NCBI RefSeq assembly: GCF_014656545.1
Contig: NZ_BNDS01000018.1
Location: 43,497-107,113, forward strand
Direction: 5' to 3'
Length of the DNA stretch: 63,617 nt
Source of the DNA: Neobacillus kokaensis
GTDB lineage: Bacteria > Bacillota > Bacilli > Bacillales > Cytobacillaceae
Below, piece by piece: positions 8,341 through 17,869 of the stretch. The translations under genes were made by a program, and so were the position numbers. The notes below the pieces were generated by a model. It saw nothing but the letters and a program-made list of their open reading frames with translations. It did not search any database and had not been told where the DNA came from. The stretch's first letter is position 1. Every line of letters begins with the position of its first letter.

Positions 8341-9123
8341 ATGGAGAAAGAAAAACAGCCATATGGAACGGTTCTTATTAAAGCTTCCAGTATTCTGGAC
8401 TTTTTAGCCGCTAAAAAAGGACCTCAGGCATTGAATACGATAGCACAGGAAACCGGGTTGACAAGCTCAACTGCCCTAAAGATATTAGATACACTTCTGT
8501 TAATTGGATATGTGAAAAAGCATCATGAGACGAAAAAATTCGAACTTGGAAGTGGTTTAATTAAATATGCTAATCAGTATCTTGCCAATCTCGATATTTC
8601 CAAAATATCGTATCCATATTTAAAAGAAATGCAAATTCAATTGGATGAAACGGTTCATTTAGGTATTCTTGAAGGCGATGAGATTCTAACTGTGAATAAA
8701 TTAGAATCGCAAAAATCTATCGTTTGTCTGAATTCAAGAATTGGATTAACGAAACCACTTTATTGTTCGGCTATGGGCAAAGCGGTTTTGGCTGAATTAC
8801 CAGAAAATCAGGTAATCGATTATTTGAACCGTGTGGAACTAAAGGCAATTACCGAAAACACGATTACAAATCCCGAGGTCCTATTAAAGCAATTACAGGA
8901 TATAAAAAGAAACGGTTATGCGATAGATGATAATGAAGCAGAGAAGGATGTGTATTGTTTAGGGGTTTCCCTTTATTTGAATGAACAAACCTACGGAGCC
9001 TTTAGTGTAAGTGTTCCTTCTTATCGAATCACGCCTTTAGTAGAAGCTGACATGGTTAAGCATCTATTGAAAACAAAGGAATATATTTTACGTGAATTAC
9101 AGCAAAAGTATGTTTTTATTTAA
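8341..9123 (+). CDS. IclR-family transcriptional regulator
   Basis: About 260 residues. The N-terminal winged helix-turn-helix (about residues 10-75, with TSSTALKILDTLLLIGYVKK) is followed by the IclR effector domain (about 85-255, with KPLYCSAMGKAVLAEL and GYAIDDNEAEKDVYCLGV). The ATG at 8341 is chosen because GAAAGAAGG lies at the right distance; an upstream extension has no binding site. In enterobacteria the IclR-type KdgR represses uronate genes on sensing KDG, and its place at the end of the kdu/kdg cluster suggests the same task here (inference). A TATAAT box at 8305 suggests its own promoter. Confidence 0.88.
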   Translation: MEKEKQPYGTVLIKASSILDFLAAKKGPQALNTIAQETGLTSSTALKILDTLLLIGYVKKHHETKKFELGSGLIKYANQYLANLDISKISYPYLKEMQIQLDETVHLGILEGDEILTVNKLESQKSIVCLNSRIGLTKPLYCSAMGKAVLAELPENQVIDYLNRVELKAITENTITNPEVLLKQLQDIKRNGYAIDDNEAEKDVYCLGVSLYLNEQTYGAFSVSVPSYRITPLVEADMVKHLLKTKEYILRELQQKYVFI

Positions 9124-9134
9124 GAATGCAGGGA

Positions 9135-9171
9135 GGGTTCTCCTGCTTCATTTCATGAAGCAGGAGAACCC
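9135..9171. other. Perfect 17-bp hairpin between convergent regulators
   Basis: GGGTTCTCCTGCTTCAT (9135-9151) and its exact complement (9155-9171) enclose a 3-base loop. There is no T run on either strand, so it is not a canonical terminator, although it sits where the convergent iclR and gntR transcripts end. Confidence 0.85.
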
Positions 9172-9254
9172 ATTCAGCAGCAAGAGCTAACTCCTTTTAA
9201 ATGTGTTCCTCTTGAAGAATAAGGAGTTCTTTCGTTTATGAAAACACTAAATAA

Positions 9255-9974
9255 TTATTTTAACTCTACAGTATATGAAAACTTATCACCCCTAGCAATA
9301 GAAGCAGTATATTCAATAATGGTATCGTGTTCATAGGTTATACGCTCAAACATGAGGCTGGGGGTATTTTCAATTATTTGAAGATATTCAGCTTCAATCG
9401 TTCGTGTGGATACAGCTTTGAACGTTTCCGTCGCCTTGGTAATTGTTACATTATACAATTCATGAAAAACTTCATACATTGGCGTATTTTCTAACTGATT
9501 TTTTGTTAAATTGTCAAATCGAGAGACTGGGAGATAAGTGGTTTCATAAAGCATTGGTTCATCATCTGCTAATCGCAGTCTTGTTAATTTAAATACATCT
9601 GAATCTTCTGATAAATTCATTTTTTTTGCAATGTGAGCCTCACAAATAATCTGTTCAAAGGAAAGTATTTTGGTAGAGGGTTCTTTTTCTGCTTTCTTCA
9701 TTTCTTCGGTAAAACTATAAAATTGGATAAGGCTTTGATTATATTTTTTTGGAGAGACAAAGCTTCCCTTCCCATGTACTTTATAAATATATCCATCACG
9801 TTCTAAAGATTGCATGGTTTGACGAACGGTTGTACGGCTGACACTATATAATTCACAGAGTTCTCTTTCCGATGGCAGCTTTTCATTCTCCTTCAGTTCT
9901 CCAAGTTCAATCTTTTCGAGGATGGTATCCATCAATTGAAAATATAGGGGTAATCGCGGATCTTTCATAATCAT
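9255..9974 (-). CDS. GntR-family regulator, HutC/UTRA subfamily
   Basis: 239 residues. N-terminal GntR winged helix (about 10-75; SERELCELYSVSRTTVRQTMQSL) and C-terminal UTRA ligand-binding domain (about 95-239; LTRLRLADDEPMLYETTYLP). UTRA proteins such as NagR/YvoA and TreR bind sugar phosphates. It lies directly downstream of the two M60 peptidase genes on the same strand but behind a terminator, so it probably has its own promoter and may control those genes. ATG at 9974 follows AAGGAGT. Confidence 0.9.
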   Translation of the reverse strand: MIMKDPRLPLYFQLMDTILEKIELGELKENEKLPSERELCELYSVSRTTVRQTMQSLERDGYIYKVHGKGSFVSPKKYNQSLIQFYSFTEEMKKAEKEPSTKILSFEQIICEAHIAKKMNLSEDSDVFKLTRLRLADDEPMLYETTYLPVSRFDNLTKNQLENTPMYEVFHELYNVTITKATETFKAVSTRTIEAEYLQIIENTPSLMFERITYEHDTIIEYTASIARGDKFSYTVELK

Positions 9975-10074
9975 ATATTACTCCTTATTCAGTTAATTAA
10001 ATCTCTTTCGAATACACTAATTATACATTGAATGACTTAAGTATGCCATCTCACCCTAGGAAGTCACAAAAATG

Positions 10075-10113
10075 AAAGAGCAATGTTTTAAAAATAAACA
10101 TTGCTCTTTTTGG
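10075..10113. terminator. Terminator of the M60 peptidase genes
   Basis: AAAGAGCAATGTTT and AAACATTGCTCTTT, 14-base arms with a 7-base loop, flanked by A and T runs and usable in both directions. Confidence 0.9.
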
Positions 10114-10133
10114 CAAATGTGTTGATTTAAATA

Positions 10134-12611
10134 TTATTTTTTCTCTTCTCTTACTAGCCAGATTTCAGTCTTAGGCTTAGGCAGATGTAACGATTCTATT
10201 AGGGATAGAGTATCCTCCGAACAGTAAATCCCCCATTTAGAAAAGTATTCTACAAGGTTTTCTCCTGCTATTTTGGAGGAAATTGTCACAAAAGTATCGA
10301 TCATTTGCTGATTTGTTGCTGGGAGCTGATCATCCGGCATCTCTCTATAAGTTGTAAAGATGCTCGTATAAAAATCCCAGCCATAAACCATTCTAAGCTG
10401 CTGGAACATGACGAGTCTTTCAAAGTCTCCTAATTGCTTGTAAAGCTTCTTAGGATTCGTATCCATGACAAATTCCAAAGCCCTGTCATATGAGTCTTTT
10501 CCATTGGTTGCATCCAATAGACGAGAGGGGTTATTGAATTTTTCTTGTGTAAGAAGGGAGAAAAGATTGACGGTTACTTCTCCAAGATCTCCCCATGTCC
10601 ACGGAGCCTGCTGATACTCATGTCCGATTTCATGCCAGAATCCCCAAGCATTATTTTTGATATATGCTTCATTAAGGATGGAAGCCGCATAATTTGTGGA
10701 ACCATATTCAATGGGTACCATGATAGGATTTCCAGCATGCATTAATCCGCCTTTAATTTGTTTATCCAGAACAATACGGAAGGGGATCGGATATCTTTTA
10801 TGTGGCATTTCCTTTTGTGTATCCAGCCCTGCGAGACGGTCATAATCAGTAATGATATCATCCCATAATGACATGATGCGCCTGGGATCTTCCAGTTCCA
10901 ATAAGTATTCAGATGGGAGGGTTATAATGAGCTTTTCTCCTTTTATTTCACCGAACGGGGCAGTGGCTCCGCTAGCCATTATTTTTTGCCATTCTTGTTC
11001 GGTTGTCTTCCCAATTTCATAGTACGGTGCTTCGATGGCACCGCTTATTGAAAAATCCGCTTGCTGATCGGGAGTTTTGGTCATCATCGGAATAAAATAA
11101 ATTAAACCGCCGTATGGGCTGCTGATCACGTTGGTTCCTGGAGTGAGCTTTTTAAAATGAACAATGTTCGGCACCCTTTTCCACTCTGACAGTCCATTTA
11201 ATTCATCATCATGTGAGCCAATTTGGACACTAACATTTTCAACACCTTTGGGGACTATAATGGTTATGTCTTTTCCTGGTGGTGCATACAATCCAGTGCT
11301 AATCCAGTTCTTGCTTGGTAATGCACGAGTGTACATAAGGTCAGGGTTTCCAAGATTAATAGATATCTTTTTGTTCTGAACAGGTTGTGCTGTTTCTGAC
11401 ACCTTTCCTGGAAATTCATCAGCATAAGGTGACTTTTCATTTCCTGCATCAATAGTGAAATGAGTAAATTGGAAGTTTAATAAAGAATTACGATAGGGCA
11501 TTTCCGCTTTTTTAATAGGAAACTGAACTTTACCGTATGTGGCCGCTTCCTTAACTGCCCAATCATACAGGGGAGAATCTGGTGTTATGGTTTCCAGGGT
11601 CTCCATTAAGACACTTAATAAAAGGCTTTTCTTTTTTTCGTTATCAGTACCGGCAGGCCCAAGGTTAATATCTTCATAGCCTAAAACTCCATCCTCAATT
11701 TTCTTTCCTTGTATTAATCTGTTTAAAAAGTGATTTTCCTTAATGGTATCTGCAGTCATATGATTGATTGTTCCTGAAGTATTGGTTTTCATATTAAGCA
11801 GGGATAAACCAGTCCTATTTAACAGATTCTGGACAGGGTAATGCTCGCTGATACGAATTCCTCTCCAGTTTCCGAGCTGGGCTCTTTTTTCTACAGGTGT
11901 ATTTCTTGTAATTCCCTCTAAATCACCGCCGTTTATGGTGGCAATAATATTGCCGCCTTGATTTAGATATTTTTTAAGAATTGGAACTTCATTCTCTTTA
12001 ACTGATTCATCGATCAAAGCAACTGTATATTTATTGGGGTTTAACGTGCTTCTGTCCCATTTGTCTACTTTAACAACATCAATAGGAAGCGAAGGGTCAA
12101 CCGTTAATTTCTCCGAAGTAGTGACGATTCGCAATGTCTTTTTGTTAGTTAAGGCTTCTTCGTATCTTCCGGTATATTTTGCTCCCATACCATTATTCAT
12201 AACAGATTCCTCGGTTAACCACATTAGTATATTGCGGGAGAGCAAGCTTAGCGGCTCCTTATTATTTTGCAATGAAAAATATCTTTGATCACCTGCTAAA
12301 ACAATCCTTCCATTCCCGTAGCGGGATGCTGCCATATTGGAGATTGCATCTGGGACAATAATAGGAAATGCTTCTTCACCAATTGCAGCTACACCACCGC
12401 TCCCAGAAACAATAGGGATACCATTTAAATCTTTTATGAAAAAGTTATAGTCTTTCTCGATTGAATCAGCTGGGGCCACATTTGTCTGGATTGAAGATTG
12501 AACCTCTGCAGCGCCTGATGCAGGAATAGCTGCCGTTGCTAAGAAGAGAAGGGATATGCTTGAATACATAATTTTCTTGAATTGAGGTATCATTTTTTTC
12601 ACCACTTTCAT
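10134..12611 (-). CDS. Secreted M60-like (enhancin/mucinase type) metallopeptidase
   Basis: 825 residues with a signal peptide (hydrophobic SSISLLFLATAAIPASG, cleavage probably after GAA). The zinc-peptidase motif HEIGH is near residue 660 in WGFWHEIGHEYQQAPW, with a downstream Glu in the GEVTVNLF segment, as in Peptidase_M60 proteins. These families, known from SslE, IMPa and Bacteroides mucinases, cut heavily O-glycosylated proteins. The first about 270 residues carry ThuA/GATase-like patterns (GGVAAIGEEAF, ASRYGNGRIVLAGDQRYF), and the middle has a beta-rich region (NWISTGLYAPPGKDITI) typical of the domain before the catalytic part. It is a tandem paralogue of the next gene. An alternative start is the ATG at 12593. 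Confidence 0.88.
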   Translation of the reverse strand: MKVVKKMIPQFKKIMYSSISLLFLATAAIPASGAAEVQSSIQTNVAPADSIEKDYNFFIKDLNGIPIVSGSGGVAAIGEEAFPIIVPDAISNMAASRYGNGRIVLAGDQRYFSLQNNKEPLSLLSRNILMWLTEESVMNNGMGAKYTGRYEEALTNKKTLRIVTTSEKLTVDPSLPIDVVKVDKWDRSTLNPNKYTVALIDESVKENEVPILKKYLNQGGNIIATINGGDLEGITRNTPVEKRAQLGNWRGIRISEHYPVQNLLNRTGLSLLNMKTNTSGTINHMTADTIKENHFLNRLIQGKKIEDGVLGYEDINLGPAGTDNEKKKSLLLSVLMETLETITPDSPLYDWAVKEAATYGKVQFPIKKAEMPYRNSLLNFQFTHFTIDAGNEKSPYADEFPGKVSETAQPVQNKKISINLGNPDLMYTRALPSKNWISTGLYAPPGKDITIIVPKGVENVSVQIGSHDDELNGLSEWKRVPNIVHFKKLTPGTNVISSPYGGLIYFIPMMTKTPDQQADFSISGAIEAPYYEIGKTTEQEWQKIMASGATAPFGEIKGEKLIITLPSEYLLELEDPRRIMSLWDDIITDYDRLAGLDTQKEMPHKRYPIPFRIVLDKQIKGGLMHAGNPIMVPIEYGSTNYAASILNEAYIKNNAWGFWHEIGHEYQQAPWTWGDLGEVTVNLFSLLTQEKFNNPSRLLDATNGKDSYDRALEFVMDTNPKKLYKQLGDFERLVMFQQLRMVYGWDFYTSIFTTYREMPDDQLPATNQQMIDTFVTISSKIAGENLVEYFSKWGIYCSEDTLSLIESLHLPKPKTEIWLVREEKK

Positions 12612-12615
12612 TTTA

Positions 12616-12664
12616 TTTCACATACGCAGTCCGAAAGGCTAAGCAATCGACACTGCGTATGAAA
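12616..12664. other. Inverted repeat between the two M60 genes
   Basis: ATACGCAGT (12622-12630) and ACTGCGTAT (12652-12660), flanked by matching TTTCA and TGAAA, with a 21-base loop. It has no T run. It may act as an mRNA processing or stabilising hairpin between the paralogues. Confidence 0.6.
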
Positions 12665-12678
12665 TGGTAGATTATTGG

Positions 12679-15108
12679 TTATTCGTATTCTCTTAAAGTC
12701 TCAACGGCAGCCTCAGGTTCTGGGAGATTTAGAGCATTCACCTTTTGAATCCCTTCCTCTGTAATGCTCCATCCCCACTTCTGGTAAAAAGAAACAAGGT
12801 TGTTGCCGGCTATTTTTGAAGTCATATATAGAAGCATATCTTTCTTCTGCTGGTCCGTTGTTGGAAGCGTACTGCTATCAAGCTCACGATAGGCTAGATG
12901 CAGTTTTGTATAGAAGTCCCAGCCATAAGCTAATTGAAGCTGTTTAAAGAATACCAGCTGATCCATCCCATCCAGGTCTGTAAATTTCTTCGAAGAGGAA
13001 GGATTGGCAATAAATTCAAAGGCTCTGTCATAATGGGATTTCCCATCTGGACTTTTTTGGAGAAGCCTTTGAACTTCCGTAAATTTTTCCTGTATAAAAA
13101 GGGTATAGATGTTAACAGAGACCTCTGTAATGTCACCCCACTTCCAAGGATTTTGCTGGTATTCATGGCCCATTTCATGCCAAAAGCCCCATCCTCTTAC
13201 CAATGCCAATTCCGGATCGACTACATGGGAAGCAGCCGGGTCAATTGGAATCATGATTGGGTAGCCTGCATGCATGTAGCCTGCACTAATCTGAACATCT
13301 GCCACATATCGGTGCGGTCTATCCGGGCTTCTATGAGGGACAGGCATTTCACGCGAAATGCCGACGAAAGTATTATAGCTGGCTGTTATGGTATCCCACT
13401 GTTCCATGAGTGCCGATGGATCCTTAATGGTTAATAACATTTCCTTTGGCAATGTAAAAATAACGTGCTCACCCACGAGTTCACCCCATGGGGCCGGATT
13501 GTTTTTAATATAATTGTGCCATTCCTCGTTTGATGTCTTTCCCTTTACAAAGGTTGGAGAGGCAACGCCTCCGCTTATATTTACATTTGCTTTGGTATTA
13601 GCCTTTGCTTTTTTAGGAATGAGATAGACAAGGCCGCCATAAGGGCTTTTTATTTGATTTGTTCCAGGCTCAAGCTTTTGCTGCAATGCGACCACCGGCA
13701 TACGGCTCCAGGAAGGTTTTCCCGTTAACACATCTGTGTGGGAACCGACTTGAACATACAAATCCTCTGTTCCTTCCGGGACATCAATGGTGATCATGCC
13801 TCCTGCAGGGGCATAAAGACCTGTACTGATCCAGTTTCCAGGGGGATAGCCCATTCTTAAGTGGCTAAGATCCTCATAATCAAAATCGACCTGTATTTCT
13901 TTGTTATTGATCAAAGCTGCATCCTGTGGGACCGGACCTGGAAAATGGTCGGCATATGGGGATTTCTCCCCGTTCGGGTCTAAGCTTGCTTTGTTCACCT
14001 GAAAGGCTAAAAGGGCACTTGAATAGGGATAATCGCTCTTAATAAAAGGCCATGTCACGTTAAGCCGATTTATGTCAGATAGTACTTTTTGCTGAAGAGG
14101 ATGGCCCTCTACTAATCCGGAAATGGTGCCACTGACAATTTGAGCAATAATTTCTTTCTTTTTAGTTGGTGTCGCTCCTTCGGGACCAATATCAAGGGTG
14201 TTGACATCTAGCGCCCCATTTTCAATCGCCTTGGCTTTGTCAATCAGTGATGGTACATAATAATTTTGTACTTTTTCATAGGAGAGAGGCGGCAGTGTTG
14301 CTGTCTTGGTGGTTGCTGTAATATTAGTTAATGATAGTCCGACTTCATTAAGGAATTTTTGAATACCGTAATCCGAAAGGTTTGGCTTACTGTTTTCATT
14401 CGCCATCCATTCTTTCGGATAACCTTCCATTACCCAGCCCTTTTCTCCAAAGATTACGGCTCCACCCTGCTTCACATATTTAAGCAATGTTTGAACTTCT
14501 TCATCTGATAGGGGCTGGTGAAAGTTGTTAACATAAACAACCTGGTGTTTTAATGGGTTTAAATGAATGGATAAGAAATTATCTACATGTTTTAGCTCTA
14601 TAGGTAAATCGGGACTGATAGTGATTTCCCGATTTGTCACCATCGTAATTTCCCCTTTGCCATTTAAAGCATCCTCGTACGTTGAATGGACAGGTAGTCG
14701 GTGATCCTTTTCTGTCACCCATTTTAATATGTTACTTGAAACAGCTGTTTTTGTTGAATCCGTATTTGTAAAGTCAAAATACTCACTTAAACCTGCTGCC
14801 ACTACTCTCCCCTTGCCAAATCTAGCCGCACCAAGAATTGGAACCGTTTCAGGGTTAATCGCAACGGCAAAAGCTCTCTCACTGATAGCGCTCACACCAC
14901 CTGCATGAGAACTGGAATAAGTAGGGAATCCTTGTAAATCTTTATAAAACTGCGCAATATCGTTTTGTAACTGTTTCTGAGTCGACTCGCCCAATTCCTT
15001 TGCTTCCACTTTGCTTACTGCCTGTACATCAGTGTTGGCGAAGGGAATAATAGTGGGGCTAACAGCTAGACCACCGGCGAGCAGTACTGTAATCATCGTT
15101 TTTTTCAC
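12679..15108 (-). CDS. Secreted M60-like metallopeptidase (paralogue of the downstream gene)
   Basis: 809 residues with a signal peptide (MKKTMITVLLAGGLAVSPT, processing likely before QAVSK). The architecture is the same as in its neighbour: an N-terminal ThuA/GATase-like region (GGVSAISERAF, GAARFGKGRVVAAGLSEYF), a beta-rich middle (NWISTGLYAPAGGMITIDV) and the catalytic domain with HEMGH in WGFWHEMGHEYQQNPW and a downstream Glu (TEVSVNIY). Start is GTG at 15108 with AAGGAGAG upstream. This gene is first in the minus-strand operon. Acting outside the cell beside PL8, it probably opens glycoprotein or proteoglycan substrates (inference). Confidence 0.88.
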   Translation of the reverse strand: MKKTMITVLLAGGLAVSPTIIPFANTDVQAVSKVEAKELGESTQKQLQNDIAQFYKDLQGFPTYSSSHAGGVSAISERAFAVAINPETVPILGAARFGKGRVVAAGLSEYFDFTNTDSTKTAVSSNILKWVTEKDHRLPVHSTYEDALNGKGEITMVTNREITISPDLPIELKHVDNFLSIHLNPLKHQVVYVNNFHQPLSDEEVQTLLKYVKQGGAVIFGEKGWVMEGYPKEWMANENSKPNLSDYGIQKFLNEVGLSLTNITATTKTATLPPLSYEKVQNYYVPSLIDKAKAIENGALDVNTLDIGPEGATPTKKKEIIAQIVSGTISGLVEGHPLQQKVLSDINRLNVTWPFIKSDYPYSSALLAFQVNKASLDPNGEKSPYADHFPGPVPQDAALINNKEIQVDFDYEDLSHLRMGYPPGNWISTGLYAPAGGMITIDVPEGTEDLYVQVGSHTDVLTGKPSWSRMPVVALQQKLEPGTNQIKSPYGGLVYLIPKKAKANTKANVNISGGVASPTFVKGKTSNEEWHNYIKNNPAPWGELVGEHVIFTLPKEMLLTIKDPSALMEQWDTITASYNTFVGISREMPVPHRSPDRPHRYVADVQISAGYMHAGYPIMIPIDPAASHVVDPELALVRGWGFWHEMGHEYQQNPWKWGDITEVSVNIYTLFIQEKFTEVQRLLQKSPDGKSHYDRAFEFIANPSSSKKFTDLDGMDQLVFFKQLQLAYGWDFYTKLHLAYRELDSSTLPTTDQQKKDMLLYMTSKIAGNNLVSFYQKWGWSITEEGIQKVNALNLPEPEAAVETLREYE

Positions 15109-15123
15109 GTGAACTCTCCTTTT

Positions 15124-15261
15124 ACTGGTTTAATATTGTAATGATGTCATTACCAGTTAGAGCGTAATAATGTGCTCAATATGAAAGTATGATAGGGGTG
15201 ACCAAAAAAAGAAAATTCTGGTTAGTTTTTCTTAATGATGTTATGATATAATGACCAGTTA
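15124..15261. promoter_or_regulatory. Repeated ACCAGTTA boxes upstream of the M60 genes
   Basis: CATTACCAGTTA (15148-15159) and AATGACCAGTTA (15250-15261) are near-identical direct repeats. An inverted partner, ACTGGTT, is at 15124-15130. ACTGGT/ACCAGT half-sites resemble those bound by HutC/UTRA-type GntR regulators, so the GntR protein of this cluster is a candidate ligand. The rest of the 15109-15524 gap holds the cre-like site below and AT-rich sequence. Confidence 0.4.
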
Positions 15262-15323
15262 CCTTAAATCATCACCCAGTCGTTAATGAAAAGCACCTTT
15301 GTATTTTTATGCCACACCCTCCT

Positions 15324-15347
15324 TTGACATTTTTGCAAGTGCTTTCA
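15324..15347 (+). promoter_or_regulatory. Candidate -35 box and cre (CcpA) site before the AraC regulator
   Basis: TTGACA at 15324-15329 is followed by TGCAAGTGCTTTCA (15334-15347), which matches the relaxed cre consensus TGNAANCGNTTNCA at all but one fixed position. Overlap with the spacer would suit repression by glucose. The -10 box is not clear. Confidence 0.4.
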
Positions 15348-15524
15348 CTGTAGATTAACTTAACATCATCGTAGATTGAAATCAATTCTAAATTTTCAAA
15401 AAATATAAAAATAGTAAATTCTTCCTGTCTTTCTTTAGGATATATTCTGTTGGTTTTTTTGAAAAGGCTACTTAATCAGGAATTTATTACTGTTCGTTAC
15501 CTTAATTAGATTTAGGAGGTAAAA

Positions 15525-17795
15525 ATGAAAAGGAGAAAGTTATTTTGGCAGATGCTGATGTACTTCGGTATAATTATTATTTTATTTTCTTCCGTTACAA
15601 CCTTCCTTTTATATAAAGAGAGCAGTGAAGTTTACCAAAAGGAGCGCAGCCAGCATCAGAAAATATTGTTGGAGCAGGCCAAAAAAAGTATTGATACAAG
15701 AATCCAGGTAGCTTTTAATGCTCTGATGCAGCTGCAAAATAGCCAGGAATTTAAAGAGTACATTAGGCCAAATCACAAAGAAGCCTATTATTACCGAATG
15801 CTGCAATTGTTGAAACAGTTGAAAATTAATAATTCTGCATTTGCTAATTTTGAATATAGAACCGGGGTACTGAATCTTGCTGATAACGTAGTCGTTACAC
15901 AAGATTCAACGGTAAACAAAGAAATGTTTTTTAAGGAATTAGGATTTTCTAAAAAGAATATTGCAGCATTGGAGGAATATGTACATAATTCAACTCCGCA
16001 ATATGGCAATCATCAGGTCATGATCCTAGCGAACGAAAATAATAGTGATTATTTGACATTAATTAAAAAAGAAACAAATTTTAATAAGGTAGAAACATTA
16101 TTCTTTATTTCCTTTTATGTAAAAGGTTTCTTTTCCTTTGTGGATGCAAAGGACAAGGAAGGCTTTTGCTTGGTAACAAAGGATGATATAAAATATTTGC
16201 AGACCGATTTAGATTCGGCCAAAGTGAAGGATATCCTAGATCCTAAGGAATTAGCTAAATTGGATGAGCTTAGTTTTGAGTCCGGCTCTGTCACGGCGGA
16301 AAATGCCAGGTACGATATTCATCTTACACAGTCTACTATTCTTAGTAATTTAAATTATGTTTATTTTTCACCAAAACCTGCTTCGATTGCAGCTATGAAA
16401 GCGGTATATCTTAAAGCCCTTGTAATTGGACTTTCGTTGTTATCAGCAGGAATACTATTAGCTGCTTATTTAGTGAATCGAACGTATCGGCCCATACAAC
16501 ATATTATTCATCATTTGTCCCAATATCAGAAGTATGATGGAAATGATGAACTTTCTTTTATAAAAAGTACGACAGATCAAATTAGCACAATGAATGAAAA
16601 TTTGAAAGAGACCATCGAGCAAAATAAGCTATCGCTCAAACAGCAGTTCCTTCACGAATTGGTAGTGGGGCCGATGGGCCAGGAGGAGTTTTTAGAAAAA
16701 TCAAAGAGCTTTTCCATAAAAGTTAAACAAAAAAATGTAAAGGTCATTATGATTGAGGTCGATTCCAACATTATTTTGCAGGAAAGTCTTTCTTATGAGG
16801 GGATTTTGACGGTAAAGCAGCAAATCTTAAGTATTCTTATTGAAGAAATTGAGCCTTTTTTTGCCTGTGAATTATTTGAATATGGTTATCAGAAAATCGT
16901 GCTAATCATACATCAGGAAGATACAGAGAAAGTTGTTTCAAAGCTGACTCTGCTATTTTCAAGTTTGAATGAAGAATTGGAGCTTAATATTATTTCAGCT
17001 GTCGGCCAGCCTGTAGCCGGGCTGGAGCAAATTTATCATTCATTTGAAAGTGCGTCGAAAATATTGGAGAGTAAATTTGCTTTAGAGAGGAATACGATCC
17101 TTTCATACGAAGATTTTAAATATTTGGACCAGACAAACTTTTATTTTCCATTAGAGGTCGAACGCAGTTTAATGCAGTTAGTTATCCAAGGAAACCGAGA
17201 AAAGGCAGAAAATATTCTAGATCGTGTTCTTGAAGAAAATTTGCATTCAAAGAAGCTGACAAAGAATGCACTTTCCCAATTTGTGTTTGCGATCAGAGGG
17301 ACTATCAACCGTATATTGCAGGCGGCCAATAAAACATCGAAAGAGATTTTCGGGGATGAAATGTCCACTTTTCATTTTGAACTTCAGCAAATTAATGATA
17401 AAGATCAATTAGAAGAGAGAATCCGATGGATTTTTTCGGTGATGTTAATACAAATTAGTACAAAGGAAAGTAAGGAAGAAACGTCGGTTGCGACGAAATT
17501 TTTGAATTTTATTCAGCAAAACTATGAAAAGGATATATCCCTTCACGATCTTGCTGATGAATTTGGGTTGTCCTCCAGCTATATCAGTACCATTTTTAAA
17601 AATCACACTGGAGAAAATTATAAAGATTACTTGAATAAATATCGTATTTTAAAAGCGCAGGAGATTTTAGAAAATAGAGAGGTAAAAATAAAGGAATTGG
17701 CGGGGATGGTAGGATTCAACAACGTGAACACATTCATCCGTACATTTAAGAAATATGTAGGACTGCCGCCGGGACAATATGAAAAAAGCAGCTGA
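15525..17795 (+). CDS. Membrane-bound AraC-family regulator (YesS/RhgR type)
   Basis: 756 residues. TM1 is at about 10-30. A large extracytoplasmic sensor region (about 31-290) follows, then TM2 at about 292-312 (ALVIGLSLLSAGILLAAYLV). A cytoplasmic linker with a degenerate GGDEF-like region typical of the YesS group comes next, and then a C-terminal AraC DNA-binding domain (about 655-754; two helix-turn-helix units, SLHDLADEFGLSSSYIST and IKELAGMVGFNNVNTFIRTF). In B. subtilis such proteins activate neighbouring polysaccharide genes. It precedes the ABC importer and lyase genes and is probably their activator. ATG follows AGGAGG. Confidence 0.92.
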   Translation: MKRRKLFWQMLMYFGIIIILFSSVTTFLLYKESSEVYQKERSQHQKILLEQAKKSIDTRIQVAFNALMQLQNSQEFKEYIRPNHKEAYYYRMLQLLKQLKINNSAFANFEYRTGVLNLADNVVVTQDSTVNKEMFFKELGFSKKNIAALEEYVHNSTPQYGNHQVMILANENNSDYLTLIKKETNFNKVETLFFISFYVKGFFSFVDAKDKEGFCLVTKDDIKYLQTDLDSAKVKDILDPKELAKLDELSFESGSVTAENARYDIHLTQSTILSNLNYVYFSPKPASIAAMKAVYLKALVIGLSLLSAGILLAAYLVNRTYRPIQHIIHHLSQYQKYDGNDELSFIKSTTDQISTMNENLKETIEQNKLSLKQQFLHELVVGPMGQEEFLEKSKSFSIKVKQKNVKVIMIEVDSNIILQESLSYEGILTVKQQILSILIEEIEPFFACELFEYGYQKIVLIIHQEDTEKVVSKLTLLFSSLNEELELNIISAVGQPVAGLEQIYHSFESASKILESKFALERNTILSYEDFKYLDQTNFYFPLEVERSLMQLVIQGNREKAENILDRVLEENLHSKKLTKNALSQFVFAIRGTINRILQAANKTSKEIFGDEMSTFHFELQQINDKDQLEERIRWIFSVMLIQISTKESKEETSVATKFLNFIQQNYEKDISLHDLADEFGLSSSYISTIFKNHTGENYKDYLNKYRILKAQEILENREVKIKELAGMVGFNNVNTFIRTFKKYVGLPPGQYEKSS

Positions 17796-17802
17796 CATTT
17801 TG

Positions 17803-17842
17803 GCGTGGATTGGATTTTAATATCCCATTCCATGCTTTTTTT
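17803..17842 (+). terminator. Terminator after the AraC regulator
   Basis: GCGTGGATTGGAT and ATCCCATTCCATGC form an imperfect stem with a short AT loop, followed by T7. Confidence 0.75.
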
Positions 17843-17869
17843 ATTTATTTACCGTTTTTCCGCGGTCAT

